Assembly: GCA_964578975.1 (NCBI GenBank)
Contig: CAZOFA010000001.1
Location: forward strand, 1 to 64,000
Length of the DNA: 64,000 nucleotides
Direction: 5' to 3'
Source: CAYRUP01 sp964578975
GTDB lineage: Bacteria; Pseudomonadota; Gammaproteobacteria; DSM-16500
Shown in pieces: positions 36,547-45,991 of this stretch (positions within the stretch are counted from its first letter, which is position 1; each line of letters begins with the position of its first letter). Under the pieces are notes generated by a model that did no database searches, had not been told where the DNA came from, and worked only from the letters and a program-made list of their open reading frames with translations. The position numbers and the translations under genes are program-made.

Positions 36547-37317
36547 ATGATTCTATGTTTGGATGTTGGAAATTCACATATTTGCGGAGGCATATTCGCA
36601 GGTGAAACAATTCATTTGCGCTTTCGCTACGACACCACTCAATTACAAACGTCAGATCAAATCGGCGTTTTTTTTCGAAACGTGTTGAGAGAAAATAACA
36701 TCCCACCAGATTCCCTGAAAGAAATTGCCATTGCTTCAGTTGTGCCTGGTGTCGATTATTCATTGCGTGCGGCGTGTATTAAATATTTTAATATTGAGCC
36801 TTTTATTCTTCAGGCAGGCGTGAAAACTGGATTAAAAATTAAAACCGCACATCCGACTGAAGTGGGCGCTGATCTCATCGCTGGTGCGATTGCAACAACC
36901 CATCTCTTTCCACAGCGTCATGCGATTGTGATTGATTTTGGCACGGCAACAACGTACACCGCCATTACTCAACAACAAGAATTTTTAGGCGTGACCATTG
37001 TTCCTGGACTTAAAATTTCCATGGATGCATTAAAAAATAATTCAGCAAAATTACCTTCTGTTGAAATTATTAAACCCAAATCAATACTCGGACGTTCAAC
37101 CGTCGAATGTATTCAAGCAGGCTTATACTATAGTCAATTAGCTTGTCTTAAAGAATTAACCGCAGGAATCAGCCAACATTATTTTAATCAACAACCTCCT
37201 GTTATTGTTGGCACCGGAGGTTTCTCACATCTCTTTGCTGAAGAAAATGTTTTTACTCACTTAGAGCCTGATTTAGTCCTGAAAGGCGTGCACTTGGCTC
37301 TCATTAAAAATAGGTAG
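36547..37317 (+). CDS. coaX: type III pantothenate kinase
   Basis: A 256-residue ASKHA kinase that phosphorylates pantothenate, the first step of CoA synthesis. The N-terminal LCLDVGNSHICGG binds phosphate. HPTEVGADLIAGA and VIDFGTATTYTAI are typical of CoaX, followed by GVTIVPGLKIS and GTGGF. Length is normal. No birA is next to it. Confidence 0.93.
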   Translation: MILCLDVGNSHICGGIFAGETIHLRFRYDTTQLQTSDQIGVFFRNVLRENNIPPDSLKEIAIASVVPGVDYSLRAACIKYFNIEPFILQAGVKTGLKIKTAHPTEVGADLIAGAIATTHLFPQRHAIVIDFGTATTYTAITQQQEFLGVTIVPGLKISMDALKNNSAKLPSVEIIKPKSILGRSTVECIQAGLYYSQLACLKELTAGISQHYFNQQPPVIVGTGGFSHLFAEENVFTHLEPDLVLKGVHLALIKNR

Positions 37318-37338
37318 AATCTCGATACTGTCACTGGA

Positions 37339-37360
37339 TCCCGCGGACAATGCCGCGGGA
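37339..37360. terminator. GC-rich hairpin between convergent genes
   Basis: Perfect 8-base arms tcccgcgg / ccgcggga around a six-base loop, in the 63-base gap between convergent coaX and the kinase gene. No T-run follows on either strand, so it may be a dispersed palindrome that also blocks read-through rather than a canonical terminator. Confidence 0.45.
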
Positions 37361-37380
37361 CGACGTGGCTGTTGAGCTAA

Positions 37381-39102
37381 TTAAACCCGACGTGCTTGAG
37401 ATTTTGTATTAGGTTGGTGAACTGGAGAAGGAAATAAAATTTCATGCATTTCTTGAATAGTATATTCAGCATTTTCTTTCATTTTAACATTTAGAATACT
37501 TTTAAAAGATGCGGGACCAAAACCATCTAATCCGTTTAATGTCGTCACTATTTCTTGAATCGATTTTTGTCTCAGAGAACTGATTAATTCATCCGTTGCT
37601 GCGCTATCCTTGATCTTGCCATTCTTCGAAAAAAATCGACTACTTGTTTTGTTAGCTGAAAAATTAACGCGACCAAACTCAAACGCAGCAAGTTGTACGA
37701 TAGTTATTAAAAAATTTTTCGTAAGGTTTGCAGGCAATGCCGTTGGTTCAACTTTAACTTCCACTTGTGATTGAAGAATTGGTTGAATTGAAATCCTCAT
37801 TAATCTTGCATAGAGTTGCTGTATAGCGGCCATTGTAGAAGTGATTTCAGTTTCTAATGTATTCACTATATTTGACAGCGTTGGCGTTAAACCAGAAATT
37901 CTTACAATGCCAATTTCACGATTTAACAATACTAAGGTCTTATTAATGTTTTCAAATGCAAACACATCTAATTTTTCTGGATCACCTGTCTCATCCAAAA
38001 AACAATTTGTCTGTCTATAAAAATTATCCCCTAAGCGGTAAAGCGTTTGAAACTGATCGTCGATGCTTAAATAAGAATTTCCTACTTCCGTTGAACGAGC
38101 ATAATTTTTATTTTTGCCAATGAATTCATGTGACGCATCATGAGGCACATATTCTGTTTGCAACCAATCTAAATAATCCTGCTGAAAATAGTTATTTAAG
38201 ACTTGCTCGACCGTCCAACGACCATTTAGTTCGGGTTGTATAAGAAGTAAATATAACTGGTTAATGGAAACAAGGTCTTCACTTGGATCGACTTTTTCTA
38301 TGAGGCGTTTTAACAGGTAACCCAGATCATAACAATCCGCTGCCTTAAGGTTAAATTTTTTATATTTCTGATGATTTTCTGTTGTATTTACTATTTTTTT
38401 AGTCTCAGCATTTTTAATACTTTGCAACTCAGGCGAACGAGCAACCCCTAGATCCCAAGTAAAAGTAATTTCTGCTTTTCTGCCATCTTCTTGCCATTCA
38501 TAGGTTTCTTTTTCAAATTGACCTTGGGCATTAACCGGTATGACGGAATCAAAATCATGCACTGTCACGATTAATTTACCATTTACCACATTAACTAAAA
38601 TATTACCTCTCTTGAGATCTCGGTGAACTAAATCTTTTTCATGCAGTGCTGCAACACCTAAACATATTTGTGAGAAAATAATGTAAGCATCATTTAACGA
38701 TATTGTTTTCCTTTTATTCAGGTAATGTTCAAGACTACCCTCCGAAGCTTGCAAAGAAAGTCTTTTCCCCTGTTTATCAAAATAAATTGATTTTGATAAA
38801 TAGCGAGTATTCACACCTCTTTCGACCAAAAGCCTTTGAACTGCATTAGCACGAAGAATTCCTCTTTCAGCTTTCTCTTTTAGTGTTTTGGCCTGCGGAG
38901 TCATTTTTTTTTCTTCGGACAGTAGCGTATTTAAGTTTTGTGACTCGACAAAGCGACTACCATACCCACGTCCCATTCTGGCTTCTTTAAAACTTGCTCG
39001 ATTAAAACCACCCTGCACACTTTGCACGCCAGGTTGATCGACCAGTTCTATTTGCGTCTCAGCTTTTAAACGATCTAATGTTGCGCGTAACAGCATAGCC
39101 AC
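37381..39102 (-). CDS. eukaryotic-like Ser/Thr protein kinase, candidate effector
   Basis: A 573-residue protein. The catalytic loop HRDLKRGN (His160-Asn167) and the metal-binding DFD (183-185, in place of DFG) are clear, with the hinge-like EGSLEHYL just before and a CYDLGYLL segment in the C-lobe. The N-lobe is unusual: I see no clean glycine loop or VAIK lysine, though KSIYFDKQGK may be beta-strands of it. The C-terminal 230 residues are unassigned. No membrane segment or PASTA repeat, unlike bacterial PknB. It resembles host-directed kinases of Legionella in type. A PmrA-like box lies upstream. Confidence 0.75.
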   Translation of the reverse strand: MAMLLRATLDRLKAETQIELVDQPGVQSVQGGFNRASFKEARMGRGYGSRFVESQNLNTLLSEEKKMTPQAKTLKEKAERGILRANAVQRLLVERGVNTRYLSKSIYFDKQGKRLSLQASEGSLEHYLNKRKTISLNDAYIIFSQICLGVAALHEKDLVHRDLKRGNILVNVVNGKLIVTVHDFDSVIPVNAQGQFEKETYEWQEDGRKAEITFTWDLGVARSPELQSIKNAETKKIVNTTENHQKYKKFNLKAADCYDLGYLLKRLIEKVDPSEDLVSINQLYLLLIQPELNGRWTVEQVLNNYFQQDYLDWLQTEYVPHDASHEFIGKNKNYARSTEVGNSYLSIDDQFQTLYRLGDNFYRQTNCFLDETGDPEKLDVFAFENINKTLVLLNREIGIVRISGLTPTLSNIVNTLETEITSTMAAIQQLYARLMRISIQPILQSQVEVKVEPTALPANLTKNFLITIVQLAAFEFGRVNFSANKTSSRFFSKNGKIKDSAATDELISSLRQKSIQEIVTTLNGLDGFGPASFKSILNVKMKENAEYTIQEMHEILFPSPVHQPNTKSQARRV

Positions 39103-39142
39103 CCCATTTTCTATACTTCTGTTTGGGATAGCTTAGCAAATG

Positions 39143-39151
39143 ATTATTAAG
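39143..39151 (-). promoter_or_regulatory. possible PmrA box upstream of the kinase
   Basis: Reads CTTAATAAT on the minus strand, about 40 bases before the kinase ATG. It is one base off the CTTAATATT element described for PmrA control of Dot/Icm effectors in Legionella and Coxiella. Short AT-rich motifs occur by chance, so this is suggestive only. Confidence 0.3.
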
Positions 39152-39239
39152 GTTTTATGAGGAAATAATGATCACTTTTGCTTGGTCAGCACTTATTTTA
39201 TCTATTTGATTTTTAGGAGAAAAAATCTTAGCGGCGATA

Positions 39240-39902
39240 TTACATCCGCAACCCAACCCTTTTTTCTAATCGCGACGTATCTAAAATAGTGATGGTCACT
39301 TTCTTTTTTTGTCCTCGATCTAACTCAGATCGATCAGCAAAATAAATGTTTTCATCGCCAAAAAAAGAGAGAATATATTTATCTTCTGTTTCTAATATTT
39401 GGGTGCAGTTTGCAAATCTTTTTCCATCGCCTAATAATTCTTTGGCTTTTTCCATCACTAATTCTTTTAATGATTGACCATCTATTTTAATTAATGAGCC
39501 GTCGGGTAATCGCACCACATCTTTGCGCACATCTTTGCATAAAACCTTTTTTTGCGAGAGGTCTTGTAACGTGTTTTTTCTCAACTCATATATGCGCACG
39601 AGATAGGCGTCAGAATCCGCATGTCGTTCGCGGCACCAAGAAAATAAACTTTGTTTGAAGCCTGGCACGGGAGAATATAATTCAAACTTAGCATCTTTCT
39701 GTAATTTAAGGTGTTCGGGAAAAGACATGTTCTTTTCAGGCCTTGGGAGGGTACATTCATCTAATTCCACCCCTCGATTAAGACAATAAGCCACGAGTTT
39801 GATCTGGGCTAAATAACTACATAAATAAATCAAAGTACGGGGGTTTAATAAAATCATGGAGGTAACTTGCCCTTTATCCGGTGGCGTAGTTTCCGCTGAC
39901 AT
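39240..39902 (-). CDS. hypothetical protein, possible effector
   Basis: A 220-residue protein I do not recognise. No signal peptide or firm membrane segment; the stretch LIYLCSYLAQIKLVAYCL (about 28-45) is moderately hydrophobic. The rest is charged, with several Cys. It lies behind the kinase gene on the same strand, 138 bases upstream of it, and divergent from the ABC exporter. Its orphan status beside an effector-like kinase makes it worth testing as a substrate or partner. Confidence 0.55.
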   Translation of the reverse strand: MSAETTPPDKGQVTSMILLNPRTLIYLCSYLAQIKLVAYCLNRGVELDECTLPRPEKNMSFPEHLKLQKDAKFELYSPVPGFKQSLFSWCRERHADSDAYLVRIYELRKNTLQDLSQKKVLCKDVRKDVVRLPDGSLIKIDGQSLKELVMEKAKELLGDGKRFANCTQILETEDKYILSFFGDENIYFADRSELDRGQKKKVTITILDTSRLEKRVGLRM

Positions 39903-39942
39903 ATGATATCCTTATACAAAATATATCCGTTCTGGGTGAATC

Positions 39943-41724
39943 ATGGCCACAACAAAAACAACAAAACAGTCCCTGTCTTTTGTCAATGTATTAAAATTTG
40001 CCGCAAACTATTGGTTTCGTCAACCCAAAACATTCGTTTTGATTCTTTTCATGGTTCTGACGGCTGCATTTCTTGAAACATATTTACCTAGCGCACTCGC
40101 GTCATTTTTAGGAGCGATTCAACATCATCAAGATAAAACCCTCATTCTCACTTATCTCGGCATTTTTCTCGGTACGTATTTCGCCCAAGCGTTGATTTAC
40201 GCCATCGTGTATTTGATTTATAACACATTTGAAACGCATTTGTTTAAATCGCTGGTCGACGATGTGTTTGAACATGTGTATCGTTTGCCAGAAAAATTTT
40301 TTGCAAACACATTTACTGGCAGTATCGTATCGAAAATCAATCGTGCACGACAAAAAATCGAAGTGTTTGAAGATCAAATTCTCATTCGTATTTTTCCGAC
40401 CATCGTTGTGCTGGTCGGTAGCATTATTTTTCTCACGTTTCGTTTTCCGATATTAGCGCTGTTGATGATGGCTTATCTTTTTATTTTAGTCGTCGTCAGT
40501 TCTTATTTAGTGTTTAAAGTCTCAGGTCCCGCACAAGGAATTTATGCGGCAGCACAAGATCATTTTAGCGCGCATCTTGCCGACAATATCAGCGGTGTTT
40601 CGCCCACGAAATCCTATGCGCAAGAACCTTATGAATTAGCGCGTTTTTATTCGGTCACCGCTGATTTACGCAAAAAAAATGTGCGTGCTTATCATTTAGG
40701 AAATTATGCGGGTTTAATTCAACGCATGCTGCTCGCGGGGATGTTAGCGTTGTTGATGGGTGGCGGTGTTTGGTATTTTTTTCATGGCTTGGCGAGTGTG
40801 GAAAGCATGGCGTATTTAGCATTTGCGTATACAATCATGCAATCGTATATTCGCGATGTCGGAGAAAATATAAAAAACTTGCTGACATCCTCTTACGATT
40901 TACACGGTGTCATGCAACTGTTGCACGAAGAACCGGAAGTCGCAACCCATGTTAAACTTCCTGATCTCAACATTAAACAAGGCGAAATTATTTTTGAACG
41001 CGTCAAATTTACTTATCCAGAAAAAACAGCGCCCATTTTTAATAATTTTTCTGCGAAAATTTATGCGGGTGAACGCATTGCGTTAGTTGGACACTCGGGC
41101 GGCGGTAAAACAAGTTTTATTCGTTTATTACAATGTTTGTATCCCATTCAACAGGGACGTATTTTAATTGATGGACAAGATATCGCGCATGCTTCGCGCC
41201 AATCGTTACGCAGTTCAATTGCATTGGTACCGCAAGATCCCATTTTGTTTCATCGCACCCTCCGAGAAAATATTGCCTATGCAAAACCCGATGCGACGCA
41301 GGATGAAATTCATGCCGCCGCGCAAAAAGCGCATATTGAAGGATTTATTTTAAGTTTACCGCAAAAATATGAAACGCTCGTCGGTGAACGTGGCGTGAAA
41401 TTATCGGGCGGTGAACGACAACGCATTGCCATTGCACGCGCAATTTTGGCGGATCGTCCCATTCTTATTTTGGATGAAGCCACCAGTTCCCTTGATTCTG
41501 AAAGTGAGCGTGCGATCCAAGATGCATTGTACACACTCACCCATGGCAGAACGTCAATCATGATCGCGCATCGTCTTTCAACGATTTTGGATGCGGATCG
41601 GATTTTAGTGTTTGATGCCGGGAGAATTGTGGAAGAAGGTTCGCATGAGGAATTGATTAGGCTAAATAATGGCATTTATGCCCATTTATTCAAGCTGCAA
41701 TCCGGTGGGTTTATTGCAGAATAA
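39943..41724 (+). CDS. MsbA-like ABC exporter (fused membrane and ATPase domains)
   Basis: A 593-residue half-transporter. Six membrane segments fill residues about 30-300, followed by an ATPase with Walker A GHSGGGKTS (383-391), Q-loop VPQDP, signature LSGGERQRIAIARA, Walker B ILILDEATSSLDSE and the H-loop His in MIAHRLST. Such proteins dimerise and export lipids, peptides or drugs. It lies upstream of, and in the same direction as, the glycan operon, but a good promoter separates them. Confidence 0.9.
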   Translation: MATTKTTKQSLSFVNVLKFAANYWFRQPKTFVLILFMVLTAAFLETYLPSALASFLGAIQHHQDKTLILTYLGIFLGTYFAQALIYAIVYLIYNTFETHLFKSLVDDVFEHVYRLPEKFFANTFTGSIVSKINRARQKIEVFEDQILIRIFPTIVVLVGSIIFLTFRFPILALLMMAYLFILVVVSSYLVFKVSGPAQGIYAAAQDHFSAHLADNISGVSPTKSYAQEPYELARFYSVTADLRKKNVRAYHLGNYAGLIQRMLLAGMLALLMGGGVWYFFHGLASVESMAYLAFAYTIMQSYIRDVGENIKNLLTSSYDLHGVMQLLHEEPEVATHVKLPDLNIKQGEIIFERVKFTYPEKTAPIFNNFSAKIYAGERIALVGHSGGGKTSFIRLLQCLYPIQQGRILIDGQDIAHASRQSLRSSIALVPQDPILFHRTLRENIAYAKPDATQDEIHAAAQKAHIEGFILSLPQKYETLVGERGVKLSGGERQRIAIARAILADRPILILDEATSSLDSESERAIQDALYTLTHGRTSIMIAHRLSTILDADRILVFDAGRIVEEGSHEELIRLNNGIYAHLFKLQSGGFIAE

Positions 41725-41748
41725 CCTCCCAAACCACGCGTAAAAATC

Positions 41749-41777
41749 TTGACAAAAAAAGTGCGATATCATAGCCT
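41749..41777 (+). promoter_or_regulatory. probable sigma-70 promoter of the glycan operon
   Basis: A perfect -35 TTGACA (41749-41754) is followed after 17 bases by TAGCCT (41772-41777), a weak -10. The ATG of the first operon gene is about 39 bases further on. Confidence 0.45.
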
Positions 41778-41815
41778 TTACTGCTATTTTTACCGATTAA
41801 AGGGTGATTGGAAGC

Positions 41816-42754
41816 ATGTCTACCCGCATAACGACCAATATTGTTTTTCTCGGCGGAGCCAGACGGGTGACGTTAGCGGAACAAATCCAGACGATCGGTC
41901 ACGCATGGAATATTCAACCGGTCTTTTACTCCATTGAAAAAGATGAGAAATTTTACCCGATTGCCAGTCATGCCACCATTTTGGCAGGACCTAAGTTTCA
42001 AACCCAGGCATTTGATTCATTGTTAGAAAGTCTTTATGGCAAGGATGGTCGACCCACCTTGTTTATTGCGTGTATGGATGCGGCTATTCCCGCACTAGCA
42101 AGACTCGCCACCCAACATGACACCATTGTGGCATCCAGTTTGGCCGGTGCTGAAATTGCTTTGGATAAAGAATTAACGGCGCAATTTTGTCAGAAATACG
42201 GGGTGACTCATCCAACCTGTTTCGGGGTAAATGATCACTCTACAAAACGCGTGATTGCAAAACCCAAACAAGGTTTTGGCAGTAAAGGAATTTTTATTTT
42301 CGAAACACTGGCTGACGTGACCGATGATTTATTTGCGACCCATGTGATTCAGGAATATATTGAAGGTCCAGAGACAACTCACGATGTGTATATTGCGCGC
42401 GATGGCACATTTCATATCGCATCGCGTGATCGTATGGCCGTCATTGATGGCGAAGTTGATCACTGCATTGTACGCCAACCTCAAGCGGCTGAGCGTGAGC
42501 TCATCGAAAAGATTGTGCAGAGCGGTTTATTTTCGGGGCCGATTACCATTCAAACGATGGGTAAAGATAACATTTGTTATTTGATTGAGATTAATGCTCG
42601 ACTGGGAGGCGGTGTCACCGCAGCAATCGAAGCAGGCTTCCCTGCGATTGAACTGCTGATTTCCGAAACTTTTGGTATCGCGACACGCCATCGCGAATTC
42701 CGTTCACTTGAAATGAAGAGGGCTAGACGTGACTTTTACCGATTCCTTGCGTAA
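41816..42754 (+). CDS. ATP-grasp family ligase
   Basis: A 312-residue ATP-grasp enzyme related to the carbamoyl-phosphate-synthase-like group. An N-terminal Rossmann-like part (NIVFLGGARRVTLA) is followed by the ATP-grasp region (RVIAKPKQGFGSKGIFIFE, VIQEYIEGPETTHDVYI) and the Mg-binding IEINARLGGG. Members join a carboxylate to an amine or thiol through an acyl phosphate. Leading a glycan operon, it may attach an amino acid or similar group to a sugar precursor. Its 3' end overlaps the HAD gene by 26 bases. The ATG at 41816 is chosen over the upstream GTG at 41804. Confidence 0.8.
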   Translation: MSTRITTNIVFLGGARRVTLAEQIQTIGHAWNIQPVFYSIEKDEKFYPIASHATILAGPKFQTQAFDSLLESLYGKDGRPTLFIACMDAAIPALARLATQHDTIVASSLAGAEIALDKELTAQFCQKYGVTHPTCFGVNDHSTKRVIAKPKQGFGSKGIFIFETLADVTDDLFATHVIQEYIEGPETTHDVYIARDGTFHIASRDRMAVIDGEVDHCIVRQPQAAERELIEKIVQSGLFSGPITIQTMGKDNICYLIEINARLGGGVTAAIEAGFPAIELLISETFGIATRHREFRSLEMKRARRDFYRFLA

Positions 42755-43058
42755 TCTGCGCAACAAAGTATTGGCTATCGATATTGATGGCACCATCTGT
42801 ACTGAAGAACGAACATTTGAGCGTCCGCTGGCAAAACCCGTTGCGGGAGCCGTTGAAGCGATTCGCTTGCTCAAAGAAAATGATAACACCATTATTTTTT
42901 GGACGGCACGCGGCTGGGAACAATACAAAGTCACCAAGCTCTGGTTAGACAATTATGGTTTTGTCTACGACCAACTCATCATGGGAAAACCAATCGTCGA
43001 TTGCATTATTGATGATCGCGCACGACAATTTATTTCTTGGGAAAATTTACATGTCTAA
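42729..43058 (+). CDS. small HAD-family phosphatase
   Basis: A 109-residue minimal HAD enzyme. Motif I is AIDIDGTIC with the nucleophile Asp, motif II is IIFWTARG, and motif IV is CIIDDRA. It has no cap domain, like the small HADs of capsule and O-antigen loci that dephosphorylate sugar phosphates. It begins with GTG behind AAGAGGG, inside the ATP-grasp gene, and its stop overlaps the glycosyltransferase start. Confidence 0.82.
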   Translation: MTFTDSLRNLRNKVLAIDIDGTICTEERTFERPLAKPVAGAVEAIRLLKENDNTIIFWTARGWEQYKVTKLWLDNYGFVYDQLIMGKPIVDCIIDDRARQFISWENLHV

Positions 43059-44445
43059 TTCATCAGAACTTGTTATTTGGATACCGTTGTCGCCTAAAAA
43101 TTCTTGGAATGGCGAAGGGATTAGTCGCACCATTGAAAATATTCTTGAGCATTTACCCCGCGACATTATTTGTCAGATGGTTGTTTCAAAAAATCATGCG
43201 CTCGAACTCGCGGGTCTCGCGGCAAAATATCCCAACATCCAGATTAAAACCTTTGGTTTCACCGCTCGATATAAAAATGTGAAAAAAGGTGACACCAAAA
43301 ATGATGGAACAATCGAATTTATCATCACCAAAATTAAACCATTGTCCTGGTTGCGCAAAAAACTGACGTCTGGTCTTGTGCAGCGTGTTCAATATGTGTT
43401 TTACGTGCATCTCTATGCTTTTTTACAACGTTGGAATTTATTTCTCCCCGATCGCAAAGTTTTTTGGATACCAGTTCCTGGCATTCCGGCGCTAGGATGG
43501 TTACGCGCAAAAAAAATTTTTTCATTCTGGGATCCGTTTGTTTTTGAATACAAAGATTTTGCTGATATCAATGCATTTCTTTTTAAGCATTTTGCGAGCC
43601 TCTATCGCGATGCTGAATTACTCATTACTCAATCGCAAGCAAACAAAGATTTTTTGACCAACGTTTTTCAAGTCAGCCCAGAGAAAATTGAAATTATTAA
43701 TAATGGCAACCCAGATTATTCTGAATTTTACAACCAATTGGATGCCATTGGTCGACGCAACAAAGATGGTTTGCTTAACCTGTGGGCTAAATCAGAATAT
43801 CTTGCGCTCACTTACAAAGAAGCGAACAACAAACAAGTTCATGACTTGCTGAATAAATCAATTTTATGGCGCCTGTTATATAAATTAACGCCGCGCGATC
43901 GTGTGTTAATGATTTCAACGCAAATACGTCCGTACAAAGGTTTTAATTTATTGCTCGAATTTTTGAATAATCTTGTGCAGAACGAAACAGAATTTCGTTA
44001 TCAATTTATTTTTACGGCGGAATTATCCGACGACATGCGAAATTTGTATCCTGCGTTATATGAACGCATTCACGAAATTACTCGTGTTTCAAATCCACAA
44101 CACGCGCTGCTTTACTATATTTCGGATCTTGTCATGCATCCAAGTTATGTGGAAGGTGGACGCGGTGTGTATCCACAATTTGAAGCAGCCTCAGTTGGCA
44201 CACCCAGCTTAGTCAATTTAGGGCGACATGTGTTTGAGCAATCGCCACAAGCAATGAGCACGCCAACACATTACGCGGTCGATTTTACCAATACTCAAGA
44301 ATTACAGAGACGTATTCATGAGTTGATGTCATCCGAAGAAGCGCGCCAACTGAATCTCATGGAAACACGACAATTATCCATTTGCTGGGCTGATTCCGCT
44401 AAAAAATATGGCGAGACGTTTAAAAAGGTCATGCAGCATGGCTAA
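43051..44445 (+). CDS. glycosyltransferase, GT-B fold
   Basis: A 464-residue GT4-type glycosyltransferase. The C-terminal half has the GT-B donor site: RVLMISTQIRPYKGFNLLLEFL and later LVMHPSYVEGGRGVYPQFEAASVGTPSLV, with the EGG/E pair that binds the nucleotide sugar. It should add a sugar to a lipid-linked glycan in the cytoplasm. The ATG at 43051 overlaps the HAD stop by eight bases; the open frame to 42955 is upstream slack. Confidence 0.85.
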   Translation: MSNSSELVIWIPLSPKNSWNGEGISRTIENILEHLPRDIICQMVVSKNHALELAGLAAKYPNIQIKTFGFTARYKNVKKGDTKNDGTIEFIITKIKPLSWLRKKLTSGLVQRVQYVFYVHLYAFLQRWNLFLPDRKVFWIPVPGIPALGWLRAKKIFSFWDPFVFEYKDFADINAFLFKHFASLYRDAELLITQSQANKDFLTNVFQVSPEKIEIINNGNPDYSEFYNQLDAIGRRNKDGLLNLWAKSEYLALTYKEANNKQVHDLLNKSILWRLLYKLTPRDRVLMISTQIRPYKGFNLLLEFLNNLVQNETEFRYQFIFTAELSDDMRNLYPALYERIHEITRVSNPQHALLYYISDLVMHPSYVEGGRGVYPQFEAASVGTPSLVNLGRHVFEQSPQAMSTPTHYAVDFTNTQELQRRIHELMSSEEARQLNLMETRQLSICWADSAKKYGETFKKVMQHG

Positions 44446-45226
44446 TTTATCCATGATCAGTGATATTCGATATGCTGCCACCAACTGGCGCGTGGTGCAT
44501 TTACTGGGGATCACGGCACTGCGTTCACGTTACGCGCGTTCCAAATTCGGTCAAGCTTGGTTGAGTATTACCACACTCATCCAAATTCTCTGCACCGGCA
44601 TGGTGTGGTCGTTAATCTGGCGCATGAAAATTTCCGAATATCTTCCTTATGTCGGTGTCGGTCATATCGTCTATTTATTTTTATCGCAAACCATTAACGA
44701 CAGCACTGGCGCATTTGTTTCGGATGCACGCCTTTACATGAATGATAAATTACCTTTCATGATTTCAATCGGCGCACATATTTATCGAAATCTTCTTATT
44801 CTCTTGCATAACGTGCCGACCGTTATCATTCTGCTGTTATGGTCGAGCGCAGTGCATCCTGCAATTACGCTTTCTTTTTTGGCCGGCGTTGTGTTGGCAT
44901 TTATTTTTGTATTTTTTTCCTGTTATTTGCTTGCAACCATCTGCACGCGATTTCGTGATCTGATTCAGTTGGTTTCATTATTATTTCAAATCATTTTTTT
45001 AGTTTCACCGATTATGTGGAAAGTGAGTTTTCTGCCGGAGCAATATCAAAAATACGCGTATATTAATCCGTTTGCCTCATTGTTGGAATTACTCAGAAAT
45101 CCATTACTGGGCTTACCGGTGAATTCATGGGCCCTGATTTCTCTCTCAGCATGGACGTTGCTAATTAGTGTTGTATCTATTATCACTTTTAAGAAAATGA
45201 GTCGATATACGATTTACTGGATTTAA
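44438..45226 (+). CDS. wzm: ABC-2 type polysaccharide exporter, permease (Wzm-like)
   Basis: A 262-residue inner-membrane protein with six predicted helices, and ALRSRYARSKFGQAWLSI before the first, a hallmark of Wzm/TagG permeases. It moves an undecaprenyl-linked glycan to the periplasm with the ATPase encoded next. The ATG at 44438 is preceded by AAAAAGG and overlaps the glycosyltransferase stop by eight bases. Confidence 0.88.
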   Translation: MANLSMISDIRYAATNWRVVHLLGITALRSRYARSKFGQAWLSITTLIQILCTGMVWSLIWRMKISEYLPYVGVGHIVYLFLSQTINDSTGAFVSDARLYMNDKLPFMISIGAHIYRNLLILLHNVPTVIILLLWSSAVHPAITLSFLAGVVLAFIFVFFSCYLLATICTRFRDLIQLVSLLFQIIFLVSPIMWKVSFLPEQYQKYAYINPFASLLELLRNPLLGLPVNSWALISLSAWTLLISVVSIITFKKMSRYTIYWI

Positions 45227-45228
45227 CT

Positions 45229-45984
45229 ATGATTGAGCTTTCGTCTGTACATTTGAAATATCCGTTGATGGGACATTTTTCTCATTCTCTTCAATCACTG
45301 GTGAATCATAAAGTCGGTGGCGTGTTGCGTCGTCATGAACAACAAGAAAAACTTGTCACCTATGTGCATGCGTTACGCGATATATCATTAAAAATTGAAG
45401 ATGGTTGTCGTCTGGGTTTGATTGGGCATAACGGCGCTGGAAAAACAACATTATTACGCGTGTTATCAGGCGTGTATCCTCCGACCAGCGGTTCCATTGT
45501 GACGAAAGGAAATATCAGTGCACTGACCGATTTTACGCTTGGCATGGATCCCAACGCCTCTGGATTAAAAAATATTGAATTCCGCCTCGTTTTTATGGGT
45601 TTTTCTTTCAAAAAAGCCCGTCAAGCGATCGATGACATTGTGGCTTTTTCTGAGCTGGGTGAATTTATTAATCTGCCGGTCAGAACTTATTCGACCGGAA
45701 TGTATTTACGACTGGCTTTTGCCATTTCCACGCATTTTATTCCGGATATTTTAATTTTAGATGAAGTGATTGGCGCAGGAGATGAAACCTTTCGCATCAA
45801 AGCGAAAGGACGATTAGAAAAATTGATTTCAGGCTCACGCATTGTGGTTTTATCTACGCATGACATGGGCGCTGTTAAAACGTATTGCGATCGTGCGCTT
45901 TGGTTGCAGCAGGGTGAGATTATGCAAGAAGGATCTCCGACGGATGTTACTCAAAATTATTTGATTGCATCTACTCAGTCATAA
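45229..45984 (+). CDS. wzt: ABC-2 type polysaccharide exporter, ATPase (Wzt-like)
   Basis: A 251-residue ATPase: Walker A GHNGAGKTT, the TagH/Wzt-type signature YSTGMYLRLAFA, Walker B ILILDEVIGAGD. It lacks the C-terminal glycan-binding domain of E. coli O8/O9 Wzt, so export would not need a recognised chain end and may instead be coupled to synthesis. It begins two bases after wzm and ends the operon before a family-B repeat. Confidence 0.9.
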   Translation: MIELSSVHLKYPLMGHFSHSLQSLVNHKVGGVLRRHEQQEKLVTYVHALRDISLKIEDGCRLGLIGHNGAGKTTLLRVLSGVYPPTSGSIVTKGNISALTDFTLGMDPNASGLKNIEFRLVFMGFSFKKARQAIDDIVAFSELGEFINLPVRTYSTGMYLRLAFAISTHFIPDILILDEVIGAGDETFRIKAKGRLEKLISGSRIVVLSTHDMGAVKTYCDRALWLQQGEIMQEGSPTDVTQNYLIASTQS

Positions 45985-45991
45985 TCACTAT

